Of a DNA stretch of 35,613 nucleotides, positions 7,054 through 15,224 are shown one piece after another. A program made the position numbers and the translations under genes. The stretch is from Merdimonas faecis. GTDB lineage: Bacteria > Bacillota > Clostridia > Lachnospirales > Lachnospiraceae. The notes beneath the pieces were generated by a model that searched no databases, had not been told where the DNA came from, and saw only the letters and a list, made by a program, of their open reading frames with translations. The first letter of the stretch is position 1; each line of letters begins with the position of its first letter. The DNA is taken from the NCBI RefSeq assembly GCF_001754075.1, contig NZ_MIEH01000033.1, positions 1 to 35,613 of the forward strand, given 5' to 3'.

Positions 7054-8703
7054 TTAGGCCTCCTTCCCCGCAGGGTTCAGTCCCGCATACTGTCTCGCCA
7101 GTGTCTGCATTCTGTCAAACTGCTGCTCCATCTCCTCTACCAGTCTAAACTGGGTACGGGCTCTCACCAGATTGTGCTCCGGATAGGCTGTCTTAAAATA
7201 GGTATCTCCCTGCAGATAATCTGTCAAAAAACGCATACCACATTCCAGAGTCATCAGTCTGGCTCCCCAAGGAAGACTTTCGATCTCCGCCGGGGTCAGC
7301 ACTTCCCCTGTCGCCTCCAGATACCCCTTTAGATATGCCTCGTAGAGTTCCATGTCAAAATGTACCAGATCCAGATTTTTCTCATCCTCCGCTCCGGTAG
7401 TAGCGCCCGACCGGATGGAATCTCCGAAATCATTGGCCGCAAGCCCCGGCATGATGGTATCCAGATCAATGATGCACAGGCCTTTTCCGGTCTGACTGTC
7501 AAACAGAATATTATTCAATTTTGTATCGTTATGGGTCACCCGCAGCGGAAGCTCTCCTGACTCCTGCTGACGCACCAGTACACCACAATCCTCTTTCCTT
7601 TCCAGCACAAAGTCAATCTCCGGCTTACAGGTGGAGCTTCTGTCCTTCAGATCTCTATCCACGGCCACTTCAAATGCCTCAAACCTTTTGGCCGTATGAT
7701 GAAAATCCGGAATTGTCTCTTTTAAACTGGACGCAGGATAATCGATCAGCTGCTTCAGGAAATGCCCGAAGCTGCTGCCCGCCTGGTAAAGCTGCTCCGG
7801 ATTTTCCGCCATCTGATAGCACTCCGAATCCGGAATGAAATTATAGCAGCGCCAGGGTTCTCCCTCGCTGTCCTCGAAATAGTTTACCCCGCTCTTAGTC
7901 TTGATATAAGACAGTGTCTCCCGGTCCGGGTCTCCGCCGTCTTTCCGGATCACGCCCCGCATGTATTCCGTCACTCCGAAAATATTCTCCATGACCCCGG
8001 CAGGATCCTTAAATACATTGCTGTTCACCCGCTGCAGTACATAGGCAAGCTCGTCCTCCCCGTCTGCCATCGGCATATACACTGCATAGGTCTCATTAAT
8101 ATGGCCAGCCCCAAAAGGCTTCACATAACTGCATCTGGGACCAAACCCAAAGGCGTAAATCGCATCCTCCAGATTCCGGTCACTGACGCCGTCAATTTTC
8201 CGTCTGGTAGAGAATATCACTTCTCCGGCCTCTACCTTCCGCTTGGAGGCGATGGTACAGTTGGACTTCACCACGCTTCCCAGGCCGATATGTGCGCCGC
8301 TTGCAATATAGGAATCATGATCCACTACCGCTCCGCTGTTGATCAGTACGCCGTGCTCCACTACCGTATGAGTATTGACTACCGCCCTCTGCAGCACAAA
8401 GCTCCCCTGCCCGATCACCGCACTTGGGCTTACCACAGCTGACGGATGGATCAGCGCCGGCACCTGATAACCAGCCTCCATCAGCTTCTCCGTCCAGTAC
8501 AGACGCATTCCATTATCTCCAAGAGCCGCCACAGCCGCCTCATAGGAGTCAAGAAAATCCCTGTAATCACAGCATTTTCCCACAACAAGCGGATCCTTTA
8601 CCGCATCATCCAGAAAGGATACCTTCTCATATCCAAGCTGCATGGCTGTCTCCTGGATCATATGTCCAAAACCGCCTGCGCCTAAAATCAATAAACTTTT
8701 CAT
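7054..8703 (-). CDS. Fusion: NeuD/PglD-type sugar acetyltransferase + NahK-like hexosamine kinase
   Basis: A 549-aa protein with two parts. Residues 1-170 are like NeuD/PglD acyltransferases: an N-terminal nucleotide-type fold (LLILGAGGFGHMI) followed by left-handed beta-helix repeats (HPSAVVSPSAVIGQG onward) and the likely catalytic His129 in VVDHDSYI. Residues 185-540 are an aminoglycoside-phosphotransferase-fold kinase closest to N-acetylhexosamine 1-kinase: GAGHINETY at 198-206, the catalytic HNDTKLNN at 391-398 and IIDLDTIMPG at 411-420. The suggested role is phosphorylation of a GlcNAc/GalNAc-type sugar, with the acetyltransferase acting on an amino sugar. The ATG follows GAGGAAAAACAA. 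It is the first gene of the long leftward operon. Confidence 0.87.
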   Translation of the reverse strand: MKSLLILGAGGFGHMIQETAMQLGYEKVSFLDDAVKDPLVVGKCCDYRDFLDSYEAAVAALGDNGMRLYWTEKLMEAGYQVPALIHPSAVVSPSAVIGQGSFVLQRAVVNTHTVVEHGVLINSGAVVDHDSYIASGAHIGLGSVVKSNCTIASKRKVEAGEVIFSTRRKIDGVSDRNLEDAIYAFGFGPRCSYVKPFGAGHINETYAVYMPMADGEDELAYVLQRVNSNVFKDPAGVMENIFGVTEYMRGVIRKDGGDPDRETLSYIKTKSGVNYFEDSEGEPWRCYNFIPDSECYQMAENPEQLYQAGSSFGHFLKQLIDYPASSLKETIPDFHHTAKRFEAFEVAVDRDLKDRSSTCKPEIDFVLERKEDCGVLVRQQESGELPLRVTHNDTKLNNILFDSQTGKGLCIIDLDTIMPGLAANDFGDSIRSGATTGAEDEKNLDLVHFDMELYEAYLKGYLEATGEVLTPAEIESLPWGARLMTLECGMRFLTDYLQGDTYFKTAYPEHNLVRARTQFRLVEEMEQQFDRMQTLARQYAGLNPAGKEA

Positions 8704-8738
8704 TTGTTTTTCCTCAATTCATATTTCTGATTACAGCC

Positions 8739-8767
8739 ATTATACCAACTGGCGGCAAAAAAAACAA
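8739..8767 (-). promoter_or_regulatory. Promoter of the long tsa/rnz/ispD operon
   Basis: Minus strand: -35 TTGTTT (8767-8762), 17-base spacer, TG-extended -10 TATAAT (8744-8739). The start near 8732 leaves a short leader before the ATG at 8703. The long hairpin at 8781-8822 lies directly upstream of the -35. Confidence 0.7.
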
Positions 8768-8780
8768 CAAAAGAAGACCT

Positions 8781-8822
8781 AATTGGGGACGGGGGATTTT
8801 CAGAAATCCCCCGTCCCCAATT
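8781..8822. repeat. Perfect 19-bp inverted repeat with 4-base loop
   Basis: A stem of AATTGGGGACGGGGGATTT with the loop TCAG and its exact complement. It is G/C-rich in the middle and A/T at the ends. There is no immediate T run after it on either strand, though a looser T-rich stretch follows on the minus strand. It could be a terminator for ribU, but the GGGGACGG core and perfection are more like a REP/RAYT-type palindrome or small mobile element. Confidence 0.8.
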
Positions 8823-8832
8823 TAACGCTTTA

Positions 8833-8866
8833 AATTATAAAAGAAGCCGCAGCTTGCGCCACGACT
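8833..8866 (-). terminator. Possible weak terminator after ribU
   Basis: Minus strand: a short G/C hairpin (CGCA-AGC-TGCG core) followed by CTTCTTTT. Another small perfect hairpin (8875-8891, ATCCGC/GCGGAT) overlaps the ribU stop. Neither is strong, and either the long hairpin at 8781-8822 or these could end the transcript. Confidence 0.3.
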
Positions 8867-8890
8867 CCTTTTGCATCCGCAACCAGCGGA

Positions 8891-9520
8891 TTAATGATTC
8901 ATTTTAAAGACCGGACTGATCTTTTTATAGATCAGGAATACGATCAGGGATACCAACACGCCTTTAAGCAGATTAAACGGCGCTACCGCAAACAGTACGA
9001 AAGTGGTCAGACTGTCGATGGCTGAATTGACCGCTGTCCCCATCTGCACCAGCCCGTCGATCGGCATGCCAAATGCTACCGCATAGGTCGGCAGAAGGAC
9101 AAAGGCGTTTAACAGACAGCCTACAGCCGTCATGAATACGGTTCCGGCTGCCATACCGACAATAGCTCCGGTCCGCGTCTTTTTAAACTTATAGATCAGC
9201 GCCGCCGGAACCACCAGGGAACATCCGATCAGGAAATTGGCGATTTCTCCTACGCCTGCTGTCGCAGTTCCGTTAATAGCAAAATTTAATAATATCTTTA
9301 AAAACTCAATAGCCACTCCCGCTGCCGGTCCCATAGCAAAACAGCCAACCAGCACCGGGACTTCGCTGAAATCAATCTCATAAAACGCCGGAGCGAACGG
9401 CAGCGGAACCTCAAACAGCATCAGCACCACCGCAATAGCGGACAGCATGCCCACCTGGGCCATCGTTCTGACTTTACTCCTGGATCCTGCGTTTACACTG
9501 TGCATTACTTCTGTACTCAT
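8891..9520 (-). CDS. ribU: RibU, riboflavin ECF transporter substrate-binding subunit
   Basis: RibU is the S component that binds riboflavin and docks on the shared ECF energy module (EcfA/A'/T, not in this window). The 209-aa protein has about six membrane helices and the family's GMLSAIAVVLMLFEVPLPF first helix, followed by YEIDFSEVPVLVGCFAMGP, a well-kept RibU segment. The start at 9520 follows AAGGAG; the frame extends to 9586 but without a ribosome site. An FMN riboswitch with terminator lies in the leader, which confirms the substrate. It is transcribed alone. Confidence 0.95.
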   Translation of the reverse strand: MSTEVMHSVNAGSRSKVRTMAQVGMLSAIAVVLMLFEVPLPFAPAFYEIDFSEVPVLVGCFAMGPAAGVAIEFLKILLNFAINGTATAGVGEIANFLIGCSLVVPAALIYKFKKTRTGAIVGMAAGTVFMTAVGCLLNAFVLLPTYAVAFGMPIDGLVQMGTAVNSAIDSLTTFVLFAVAPFNLLKGVLVSLIVFLIYKKISPVFKMNH

Positions 9521-9595
9521 GTTTCTTTCTCTCCTTTTTTGCAAAAATTTGTTTGTCAGAAAGAAAATCTTCCAAGAACTATGCAACGGGCCGGC

Positions 9596-9626
9596 AAAAA
9601 ACCCCGATACTAAAAAGTACCGGGGT
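9596..9626 (-). terminator. Riboswitch expression platform terminator
   Basis: Minus strand: ACCCCGGTACT, loop TTTT, AGTATCGGGGT, followed by T5. It lies 33 bases after the FMN aptamer and 75 bases before the ribU start codon. It is expected to form when FMN is bound and stop transcription before ribU. Confidence 0.85.
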
Positions 9627-9658
9627 CATAAAATCTGCTTACTTCCAATCACACAACT

Positions 9659-9774
9659 CTTCTCTCATCCAGACTGTACTGTCGGTTCCGGAATCTCACC
9701 GGATCAGCCAGTGTGAAAAACAACACCGGGTCGCGGACTCTACCGCCGGTTGGGACTTTCACCCGACCCCGAAG
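9659..9774 (-). promoter_or_regulatory. FMN riboswitch (RFN element)
   Basis: Read on the minus strand it contains the conserved RFN blocks in order: CTTCGGGGTCGGGTGAAAGT, CCCAACCGGCGGTAGAG, CCGCGA, the CACTGGCTGATCCGGTGAGATTCCGG core and the closing GACAGTACAGTCTGGATGAGAGAAG region. Such elements bind FMN and shut down riboflavin uptake or synthesis genes. The next gene is ribU and a terminator lies between. Confidence 0.97.
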
Positions 9775-9796
9775 AATTTCTTTTTCTATCGTATTT

Positions 9797-9825
9797 ATTA
9801 TATGCCATTCCATATACTAATGCAA
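9797..9825 (-). promoter_or_regulatory. ribU promoter
   Basis: Minus strand: -35 TTGCAT (9825-9820), 17-base spacer, -10 TATAAT (9802-9797). The start near 9790 would put the FMN aptamer at the 5' end of the transcript. Confidence 0.7.
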
Positions 9826-9847
9826 GACTTGTTTTACAATTATTTAT

Positions 9848-9861
9848 CGAACATATGTTTG
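9848..9861. promoter_or_regulatory. LexA (SOS) box
   Basis: CGAACATATGTTTG matches the Gram-positive LexA/DinR consensus CGAAC-RNRY-GTTYG at every position. It overlaps the -35 of the Y-family polymerase promoter, so LexA would block that promoter until DNA damage. Confidence 0.9.
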
Positions 9862-9887
9862 CTTTTTATGCGATTCTATATTATAAT
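9859..9887 (+). promoter_or_regulatory. Promoter of the Y-family polymerase operon
   Basis: -35 TTGCTT (9859-9864), 17-base spacer, -10 TATAAT (9882-9887). The first three bases of the -35 are inside the LexA box. The ribosome site AAGGAGGG lies just before the ATG at 9910. Confidence 0.75.
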
Positions 9888-9909
9888 ACTACCAACAAGG
9901 AGGGATGTT

Positions 9910-11298
9910 ATGAGCACGCCGCATATTTATATCGCCATTGACCTTAAAAGCTTCTACGCTTCCGTAGAATGTGTGGAGCGAGGACTGGATCCTCTGACTA
10001 CCAACCTGGTGGTAGCCGATCCTTCCCGGACAGACAAAACTATCTGTCTGGCCGTCTCACCCTCCCTGAAAAAATATGGCCTGTCCGGCCGCAGCCGCCT
10101 GTTTGAAGTCCGCAAGGTTTTATCTGATATCGAAAAACGTACGGGAAATCCAGTCCCCTATATCATAGCGCCGCCCCGCATGGCTCTCTACATGGAATAT
10201 TCCGGCCGGATCTATTCCATTTACCTGAAGTACGTCAGCGCTGATGACATCCATGTCTACTCCATCGACGAGTGCTTTCTGGATATCAGCAATTATCTTG
10301 CCCTTTATGATACTGACGCCCGTTCCCTGACCAAGGCCATTCTCCAGGATGTACAGAAATCCACCGGCATCACCGGAACTGCCGGGATCGGCACCAACCT
10401 TTACCTGTGCAAGATTGCCATGGATATCATGGCGAAACACACGGATCCCGACGAAGACGGTGTCCGCATCGGAAAGCTGGATGAGGAATCCTATAAATAC
10501 CTGCTCTGGGATCACCGTCCCATCACCGATTTCTGGCGCATGGGACCAGGCACTGCAAAGGCTCTGGAAAAGCGCCAGATCTTTACTATGGGAGACCTGG
10601 CCCGGGCTTCGCTCGACCAGGAAGAGTGGCTTTACAAAACCTTCGGGATCGACGCCGAGCTTCTCATTGACCACGCCTGGGGACTGGAACCCTGCACCAT
10701 GGCCGACATTAAGCACTACCGTCCGGAAACGAATTCCCTTGGCAGCGGCCAGGTACTGCCCTTTGCCTACCCTTATGACAAAGCCCGGATCATTGTCCGG
10801 GAGATGACGGAAGAATTAATCCTGAACCTAACCGCCCAGGATCTGGCCACGGACTCTGTCACCCTGTATATCGGCTATGACCGTTCCGGCCTGGACAGCC
10901 CCAGGTCTAAGGCTGTTCCGGCGTCCTCGGCCATCCACATTGACCACTATGGCCGCGCCGTTCCCAGGCCCGCTCACGGCACCGCCAGACTGGAAAGTCC
11001 CACTTCCAGCGCCAGCCAGATCCTTCCTGCTGTCCTCTTGCTCTTTGACCGGATCGTGGATCCAGGGCTTCCCGTCCGCCGCGTAACAGTCACGGCCAAC
11101 CGAGTGGTAAGCGATGCCTATACACAGTTTGACCTCTTTTCGGATCCTGCAAAACAGGAAAAAGAAAAAAGGCTCCAGCGAACCATGCTGGAGATCAAGA
11201 AAAAATACGGAAAAAATGCAATTCTGAAAGGAACCAGTCTGCAGGAAGGCGCCACCACCATCGAACGCAACGGCCAGATCGGCGGACACCGCGCCTAA
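9910..11298 (+). CDS. Y-family DNA polymerase (UmuC/DinB-type, SOS-induced)
   Basis: A 462-aa translesion polymerase of the ImpB/MucB/UvrX kind. The metal-binding motifs are intact: AIDLKSFYASVE at 9-20 (Asp11) and YSIDECFLD at 117-125 (Asp120, Glu121). The GIGTNLYLCKIAMDIMAK helix-hairpin region and the palm/little-finger parts follow. The start at 9910 follows AAGGAGGG and gives the family N-terminus; the frame is open to 9553 but crosses the riboswitch. With the YolD-like gene 38 bases downstream it matches the Bacillus UvrX/YqjW arrangement with YolD/YqjX. The LexA box implies SOS control. The minus-strand frame at 10120-10716 is its shadow. Confidence 0.94.
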   Translation: MSTPHIYIAIDLKSFYASVECVERGLDPLTTNLVVADPSRTDKTICLAVSPSLKKYGLSGRSRLFEVRKVLSDIEKRTGNPVPYIIAPPRMALYMEYSGRIYSIYLKYVSADDIHVYSIDECFLDISNYLALYDTDARSLTKAILQDVQKSTGITGTAGIGTNLYLCKIAMDIMAKHTDPDEDGVRIGKLDEESYKYLLWDHRPITDFWRMGPGTAKALEKRQIFTMGDLARASLDQEEWLYKTFGIDAELLIDHAWGLEPCTMADIKHYRPETNSLGSGQVLPFAYPYDKARIIVREMTEELILNLTAQDLATDSVTLYIGYDRSGLDSPRSKAVPASSAIHIDHYGRAVPRPAHGTARLESPTSSASQILPAVLLLFDRIVDPGLPVRRVTVTANRVVSDAYTQFDLFSDPAKQEKEKRLQRTMLEIKKKYGKNAILKGTSLQEGATTIERNGQIGGHRA

Positions 11299-11336
11299 GG
11301 AAAGGCCGTTTGATACTATAGAAAGAAGGAAAGGAT

Positions 11337-11807
11337 ATGAAACCGCTCCGCACAAAAGCCGCCCGGATCTACGGCGACATCATCGAAAAATCCCGCCCGG
11401 AAGACGAGGATTCCCGCATTCGCCATCCCCGGATGCCCATCCCGGATCGGGCCAAGATCTTTGCGCCTTTTGCCGCCCTGACCGGCTACGAAAAGGTCAT
11501 CGATCAAAAATCTGCTGAAGCACTTCTGGTCCCCCGCCCCATCCTGGCCGAAGACAAACTGGAGGCTCTGTCTGTAATGCTGGGACAGCTTCAAAAAGGC
11601 CAGACGGTACAGGTGGCCTTTTTCCGGCAGGAAACCACTGGGGAACCCGAGCATACTCCCACAGACTCCCCTTCCTTAGGCGTCTGCTACACACAGATCG
11701 GGGCAGTCTCCCGCATCGACACAGACAGCCAGCTGCTCACAATAGAAGGGACGGAAATCCCATTTCAGGATATTCTGGAACTTATTCCTGTCCCTCGGTC
11801 GGTTTAA
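11337..11807 (+). CDS. YolD-like protein
   Basis: A 156-aa protein with the YolD-family pattern: an N-terminal RAKIFAPFAALTGYEKV segment (residues 38-54), a short spacer with a LSVMLGQL helix, and a C-terminal SH3-like half ending in IPFQDILELIPV. YolD proteins are encoded next to Y-family polymerases and are thought to act like a UmuD-type partner, though the exact role is unproven. The start follows AGAAAGGAAAGG. It shares the SOS promoter of the polymerase. Its last 26 bases overlap the end of the converging Rpn-like gene. Confidence 0.85.
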   Translation: MKPLRTKAARIYGDIIEKSRPEDEDSRIRHPRMPIPDRAKIFAPFAALTGYEKVIDQKSAEALLVPRPILAEDKLEALSVMLGQLQKGQTVQVAFFRQETTGEPEHTPTDSPSLGVCYTQIGAVSRIDTDSQLLTIEGTEIPFQDILELIPVPRSV

Positions 11808-12423
11808 TTGCTCCCTTTTCACACGGGTTTCCAAACTCTTCCATAAGCTGCTTTAAGTACTCCGGATCGTTGATCGCCCGTAATATATCCTCTGTACGGT
11901 TCTGCTTTTCCAACATTCTATACAAATGATTCAAGGCATCTTGGCCTGTTTCCCGGCCTTCCCTGATTCCCGCTTCCCGGCCTGCCTCCCAGGACTCTTC
12001 CCTCTCTTGACGCAAGTGCTTCTCCTGATCATATTCATAGATACTCATATGCTTTGCCTCCGCCCGGTTCTTTCTTAAAAATTCCTCCAGGATTCCCTCT
12101 TCGATACACTCATTGATGGCCCGCTCTACCGCATTTTCAATCGACGTCTCTCTTACATATCTCCTTACACGGTCTGTATATTCTGCATACTCCCACAGAA
12201 TCTGGCAGGCGTCCATAAGCTCTGGATTATGTCCCGCGTTGATGTTCAGCATCTTGGCCTCTAAATCCAGCTTATGCGTTTCTTCCTCTGCCGCATACAT
12301 ATCTGACAACCGAAGAACCTGGCTGTCCGGTCTTTCCTCCTGCCCGTTATAAAAAATGATAAACTGGGGCGGCGGAATCTGTCCCTTATGATACGTTACC
12401 TGTTCTTTTCTCTTTCTTGTCAT
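11782..12423 (-). pseudogene. Rpn-family gene lacking its N-terminal nuclease domain
   Basis: The 213-aa frame matches the middle and C-terminal parts of Rpn/PD-(D/E)XK 'recombination-promoting nuclease' proteins of Clostridia: IPPPQFIIFYNGQEERPDSQ near the start, MLNINAGHNPELM, AINECIEEGILEEFLRKNRAEAK, SIYEYD and a charged GREAGIREGRETGQ coiled-coil tail. The usual first 100 or so residues with the nuclease active site are missing, and no matching piece was found in 12424-12685. It still has an excellent ribosome site (AAAGGAGG) before its ATG, so a short protein may be made. It ends inside the yolD gene, tail to tail. I call it a truncated remnant, but a functional short form is possible. 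Confidence 0.7.
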
Positions 12424-12540
12424 AGGCGCCTCCTTTTTGTTCTATGCAGGAGGCCTCCCAAAAATCTGCTGCCGGCCTTATCTCTTAAATTTCTCAAAAG
12501 CATCTGTCCTGGAAACCTCTCTGCAATATTAATTGGGTGA

Positions 12541-12630
12541 CAAAGCATTGAGATTTCTTTTAGATCTTTTTAGAATTTTAAGACACGGCAAATGCCGCAA
12601 AAGAAAAACTGCCAGAAATATAATGCTTTG
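12541..12630. repeat. AT-rich spacer bounded by 9-bp inverted repeats
   Basis: CAAAGCATT at 12541-12549 and AATGCTTTG at 12622-12630 are exact complements flanking about 70 AT-rich bases. A short CGGCA/TGCCG hairpin (about 12585-12596) lies inside and could serve as a weak terminator for the leftward operon ending at 12686. The gap 12424-12685 shows no other gene. Confidence 0.4.
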
Positions 12631-12685
12631 AGTATATACTAGCATATATTTTTCGCAGTTTCCATGTGAAAAGTTTTATTTTTTC

Positions 12686-13435
12686 CTACCCTGTGATCAG
12701 CTTAAAAAGCGCGATGAGAACAGAAAATACCGCAACGCCCTTTTTCAATGGTTCTGGCTTTAAAACCGCCGCATTTTTGCTGCCTGCCCATACGCCAATG
12801 CCGTGGCTTACCATCGACACAAAAAGCAGCACCGCCATCTCCTTCGGATCACACTGAAGACTGTAGCCGATGCAGGAAGGGATTGCAATAAATACAGAGT
12901 TAAACAGCGCTACCCCCACCGCAGTCTTTACCGGTACGCCAAGGACGACCAGAAGCGGCATCACCAGAATGGGTCCGCCCGCCCCGGAAAGTGCACAGAG
13001 AGCTCCTGTTACCGCGCCAAAGACTATGCTAAGGCCCATCGGCAGAGGTTTTCTCTCCTCTGATTTCTTCTCAGCCGGCTCTTTTCGGAGCAGTATGGAA
13101 ATCCCGGAAGCCAGCACAACCAGATAAAGAATCCTTTTTACAATCGCTTCATCGATCATAAGATTGAGGCGGATCCCCAGTACTGCTCCTATAAGACTTC
13201 CGGCACTGATCACAAGAGCAAGCTTAATATCCAGGTTCTTCGCCTTGTAATAATTATAGGCTCCCAGCACGCCGGAGATCAAAAACGCAAAAAAGCTAAG
13301 CGCCATGCCCTGCGCCGCCGGCATCCCCAGGAATCCCGAATACAGCATGGGCAGGAGAAATCCGGCGATCCCCGTCAGCCCGATCATTCCTCCCACCAGC
13401 AGATTGGCGATGATGATTATGATATACACCGTCAT
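12686..13435 (-). CDS. TauE/SafE-family membrane exporter
   Basis: A 249-aa protein with about eight membrane helices and the internal repeat of the family: GGMIGLTGIAGFLLPML near the start and GALCALSGAGGPILVMPLL in the second half, the two GxxxGxGG-type motifs. Family members export small anions such as sulfite, sulfoacetate or other organic sulfonates; the substrate here is not known. The ATG at 13435 lies four bases after the stop of the amidohydrolase and follows AAGG within it, so it is translationally coupled. It is the last gene of the operon. Confidence 0.87.
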   Translation of the reverse strand: MTVYIIIIIANLLVGGMIGLTGIAGFLLPMLYSGFLGMPAAQGMALSFFAFLISGVLGAYNYYKAKNLDIKLALVISAGSLIGAVLGIRLNLMIDEAIVKRILYLVVLASGISILLRKEPAEKKSEERKPLPMGLSIVFGAVTGALCALSGAGGPILVMPLLVVLGVPVKTAVGVALFNSVFIAIPSCIGYSLQCDPKEMAVLLFVSMVSHGIGVWAGSKNAAVLKPEPLKKGVAVFSVLIALFKLITG

Positions 13436-13439
13436 TTCC

Positions 13440-14765
13440 TTAAGCCATCCTTTCCTGTTCCCGGAAGCGGCACACTTCCTGGTAAATTCTCTGCTCATCC
13501 ATCGTCAGGATCTCATAGTCTTTCATAAGCACCTTTCCGGCACAGATGGAATCCCTGACATCCCCGGCATTTACACTCTCCAGGATCGTGTTGGCAATCT
13601 GTCCGTAGGCCGCAAGATAAATCCTGTTTTTATCCAGTCCGATGATATCCGCCCTGGCCCCCGGCCGTATCGCTCCGTCCAGGCCGGCTCTTCCCCCCAG
13701 GCAGACCTGTCCGCCTTCCGTGGCCATTTTCAGGATTGTCTTTGCCGGCATAACAGCAGGCTCCGCAAGCGGCACGCCAAAAGTCAGGTTCATAACAGAA
13801 CGGAAAATCTTCATCTCATTAAAGAGGCTTAAGCCTCCGTGAGCCGCACCGTCCGTTCCCAGACCGATCACAAGCCCCCGTTTCAAAAGCTCCGGCGTAT
13901 GCGGAGCCGCTTTCCCGCAGTTGCTGAACGGGCAATGGCAGACCTTCACCTTACGGTCCTTCAGGATCTCTATCTCCTGTTCTGAAAGGAGAAGGCTGTG
14001 GGCTCCCAGGAAATGTTCTCCCAGCACGCCCAGACTTTCCAGATACTCATAAGGCCGAAGCTGTTTCCTTTCCATGTAGAAATTAACCTCCCCCGGATAC
14101 TCGTTCATATGCGCCTGGAGCATGGTCTGTTTTTCCTTCGCCCGCTCCGCCGCCCGAAGGATCAGCTCCTCGGAGCAGGAAATCAGAGACCGCAGAGAAT
14201 AGTAAACCTTAAGATTTCCAAATCCGTGGAAGCCTTCATAAAGTTCATCGGTCTTCTGGACCGCAGTTCCGGCATCCATGGCGATCGACTCCGGCAATCC
14301 TGCCTGATCCATGGTAGAATAGGAAAGCGCCCCTCTAAGCCCGCTCCCTGCATACACTTTTGCCGCTTCCTCCATAAAGTAGCTGCCGGCGTCGATAAAT
14401 CCGGTGGTCCCGGCATGGATCATCTCCACCGCCGCTGCCTGTGCGCTCAGCCGCATTTTCTCCGGCGTCAGCGTACTCTCATAAGGCAGCATGATCCGGG
14501 TCCAGATCATAGGCATCTCGTCCAACACCCGTCCCCGCAGAAGCTGCTGCCCAGTATGCATATGGCTGTCCACCAGTCCCGGCATATAGATGCAGCCGCT
14601 TCCATCCAACTCTTCCTTCCACTGATAACGCTCTTCCAATTCCGCAGCCGTGCCGACCGCTTCAATTTTCCCACCACTGATCAGGATACTTTTCCCCTCT
14701 GTCAGTTCAAACGTTTCATCCAGATAATCACTGTTTCTGATCAAAAGATCTGCTTGATGTTTCAT
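13440..14765 (-). CDS. Amidohydrolase of the MtaD/SsnA/TrzA group
   Basis: A 441-aa metal-dependent hydrolase with the expected residues: LVDSHMH (His68, His70), AHMNE (His219), GAHSL (His256) and GLGTDGAAHG (Asp305). This group deaminates or dechlorinates purine-like and triazine-like rings (5'-methylthioadenosine/S-adenosylhomocysteine deaminase, guanine deaminase-like, AtzB/TrzA). The substrate cannot be read from the sequence. It lies between a two-gene membrane unit and a TauE-type exporter, suggesting uptake, hydrolysis and release of a product. Confidence 0.87.
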   Translation of the reverse strand: MKHQADLLIRNSDYLDETFELTEGKSILISGGKIEAVGTAAELEERYQWKEELDGSGCIYMPGLVDSHMHTGQQLLRGRVLDEMPMIWTRIMLPYESTLTPEKMRLSAQAAAVEMIHAGTTGFIDAGSYFMEEAAKVYAGSGLRGALSYSTMDQAGLPESIAMDAGTAVQKTDELYEGFHGFGNLKVYYSLRSLISCSEELILRAAERAKEKQTMLQAHMNEYPGEVNFYMERKQLRPYEYLESLGVLGEHFLGAHSLLLSEQEIEILKDRKVKVCHCPFSNCGKAAPHTPELLKRGLVIGLGTDGAAHGGLSLFNEMKIFRSVMNLTFGVPLAEPAVMPAKTILKMATEGGQVCLGGRAGLDGAIRPGARADIIGLDKNRIYLAAYGQIANTILESVNAGDVRDSICAGKVLMKDYEILTMDEQRIYQEVCRFREQERMA

Positions 14766-14777
14766 TTGCTTCTCCTT

Positions 14778-15224
14778 TTAAATAGCATTGGTCAAAGATA
14801 GCACAACCTGTGCAATTGCAGCAGATCCCAGGAAGGTTCCGGTCATGACCAGCACGCCTACGATAATCATTTTCCAGCCCTGTTTTACAAAGGACTTAAT
14901 CTGATCTCCGATGGAAACGCCCGCATAAGCGCCTACCAGCGTCAGCGGCGCCGTAAAGTTAATGCCGTTTGCCGCAGCAATCACAAACTCCCTGGCCGGG
15001 CAGATCGGACTGGCTGCCAAAAGTCCGATGATAGAGCAGTATGCCACGATCGGCAGTTTCAAAGGCAGTATTTTACTCACTACTACCGCTGCCGCCGAAA
15101 TCCCCAGCAGCACCAGGATCCCCGGCAGAGAATCCATAAATCCCACATCAAATCCGATAAAATTCGCAAGGGCAATGCCAAGCCCTGAAATCACCAGTAA
15201 AATTCCCCACTCTGCGTACCGCAT
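14778..15224 (-). CDS. Small membrane subunit of a two-gene transporter
   Basis: A 148-aa very hydrophobic protein with about four to five helices. Its ATG follows directly on the TAG of the larger membrane gene, so the two are coupled and probably form one complex. The pair resembles membrane proteins annotated as DUF3100-type in Clostridia. No motif reveals the substrate. Its position next to the amidohydrolase suggests it carries that enzyme's substrate. Confidence 0.6.
   Translation of the reverse strand: MRYAEWGILLVISGLGIALANFIGFDVGFMDSLPGILVLLGISAAAVVVSKILPLKLPIVAYCSIIGLLAASPICPAREFVIAAANGINFTAPLTLVGAYAGVSIGDQIKSFVKQGWKMIIVGVLVMTGTFLGSAAIAQVVLSLTNAI

Noticed and set aside
10120-10716. 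A 198-codon minus-strand frame inside the polymerase gene
   Set aside because: It is antisense to the conserved catalytic region of the Y-family polymerase and has no ribosome site.
13998-14801. A 267-codon plus-strand frame
   Set aside because: Shadow of the amidohydrolase gene, which has all its metal-binding residues.
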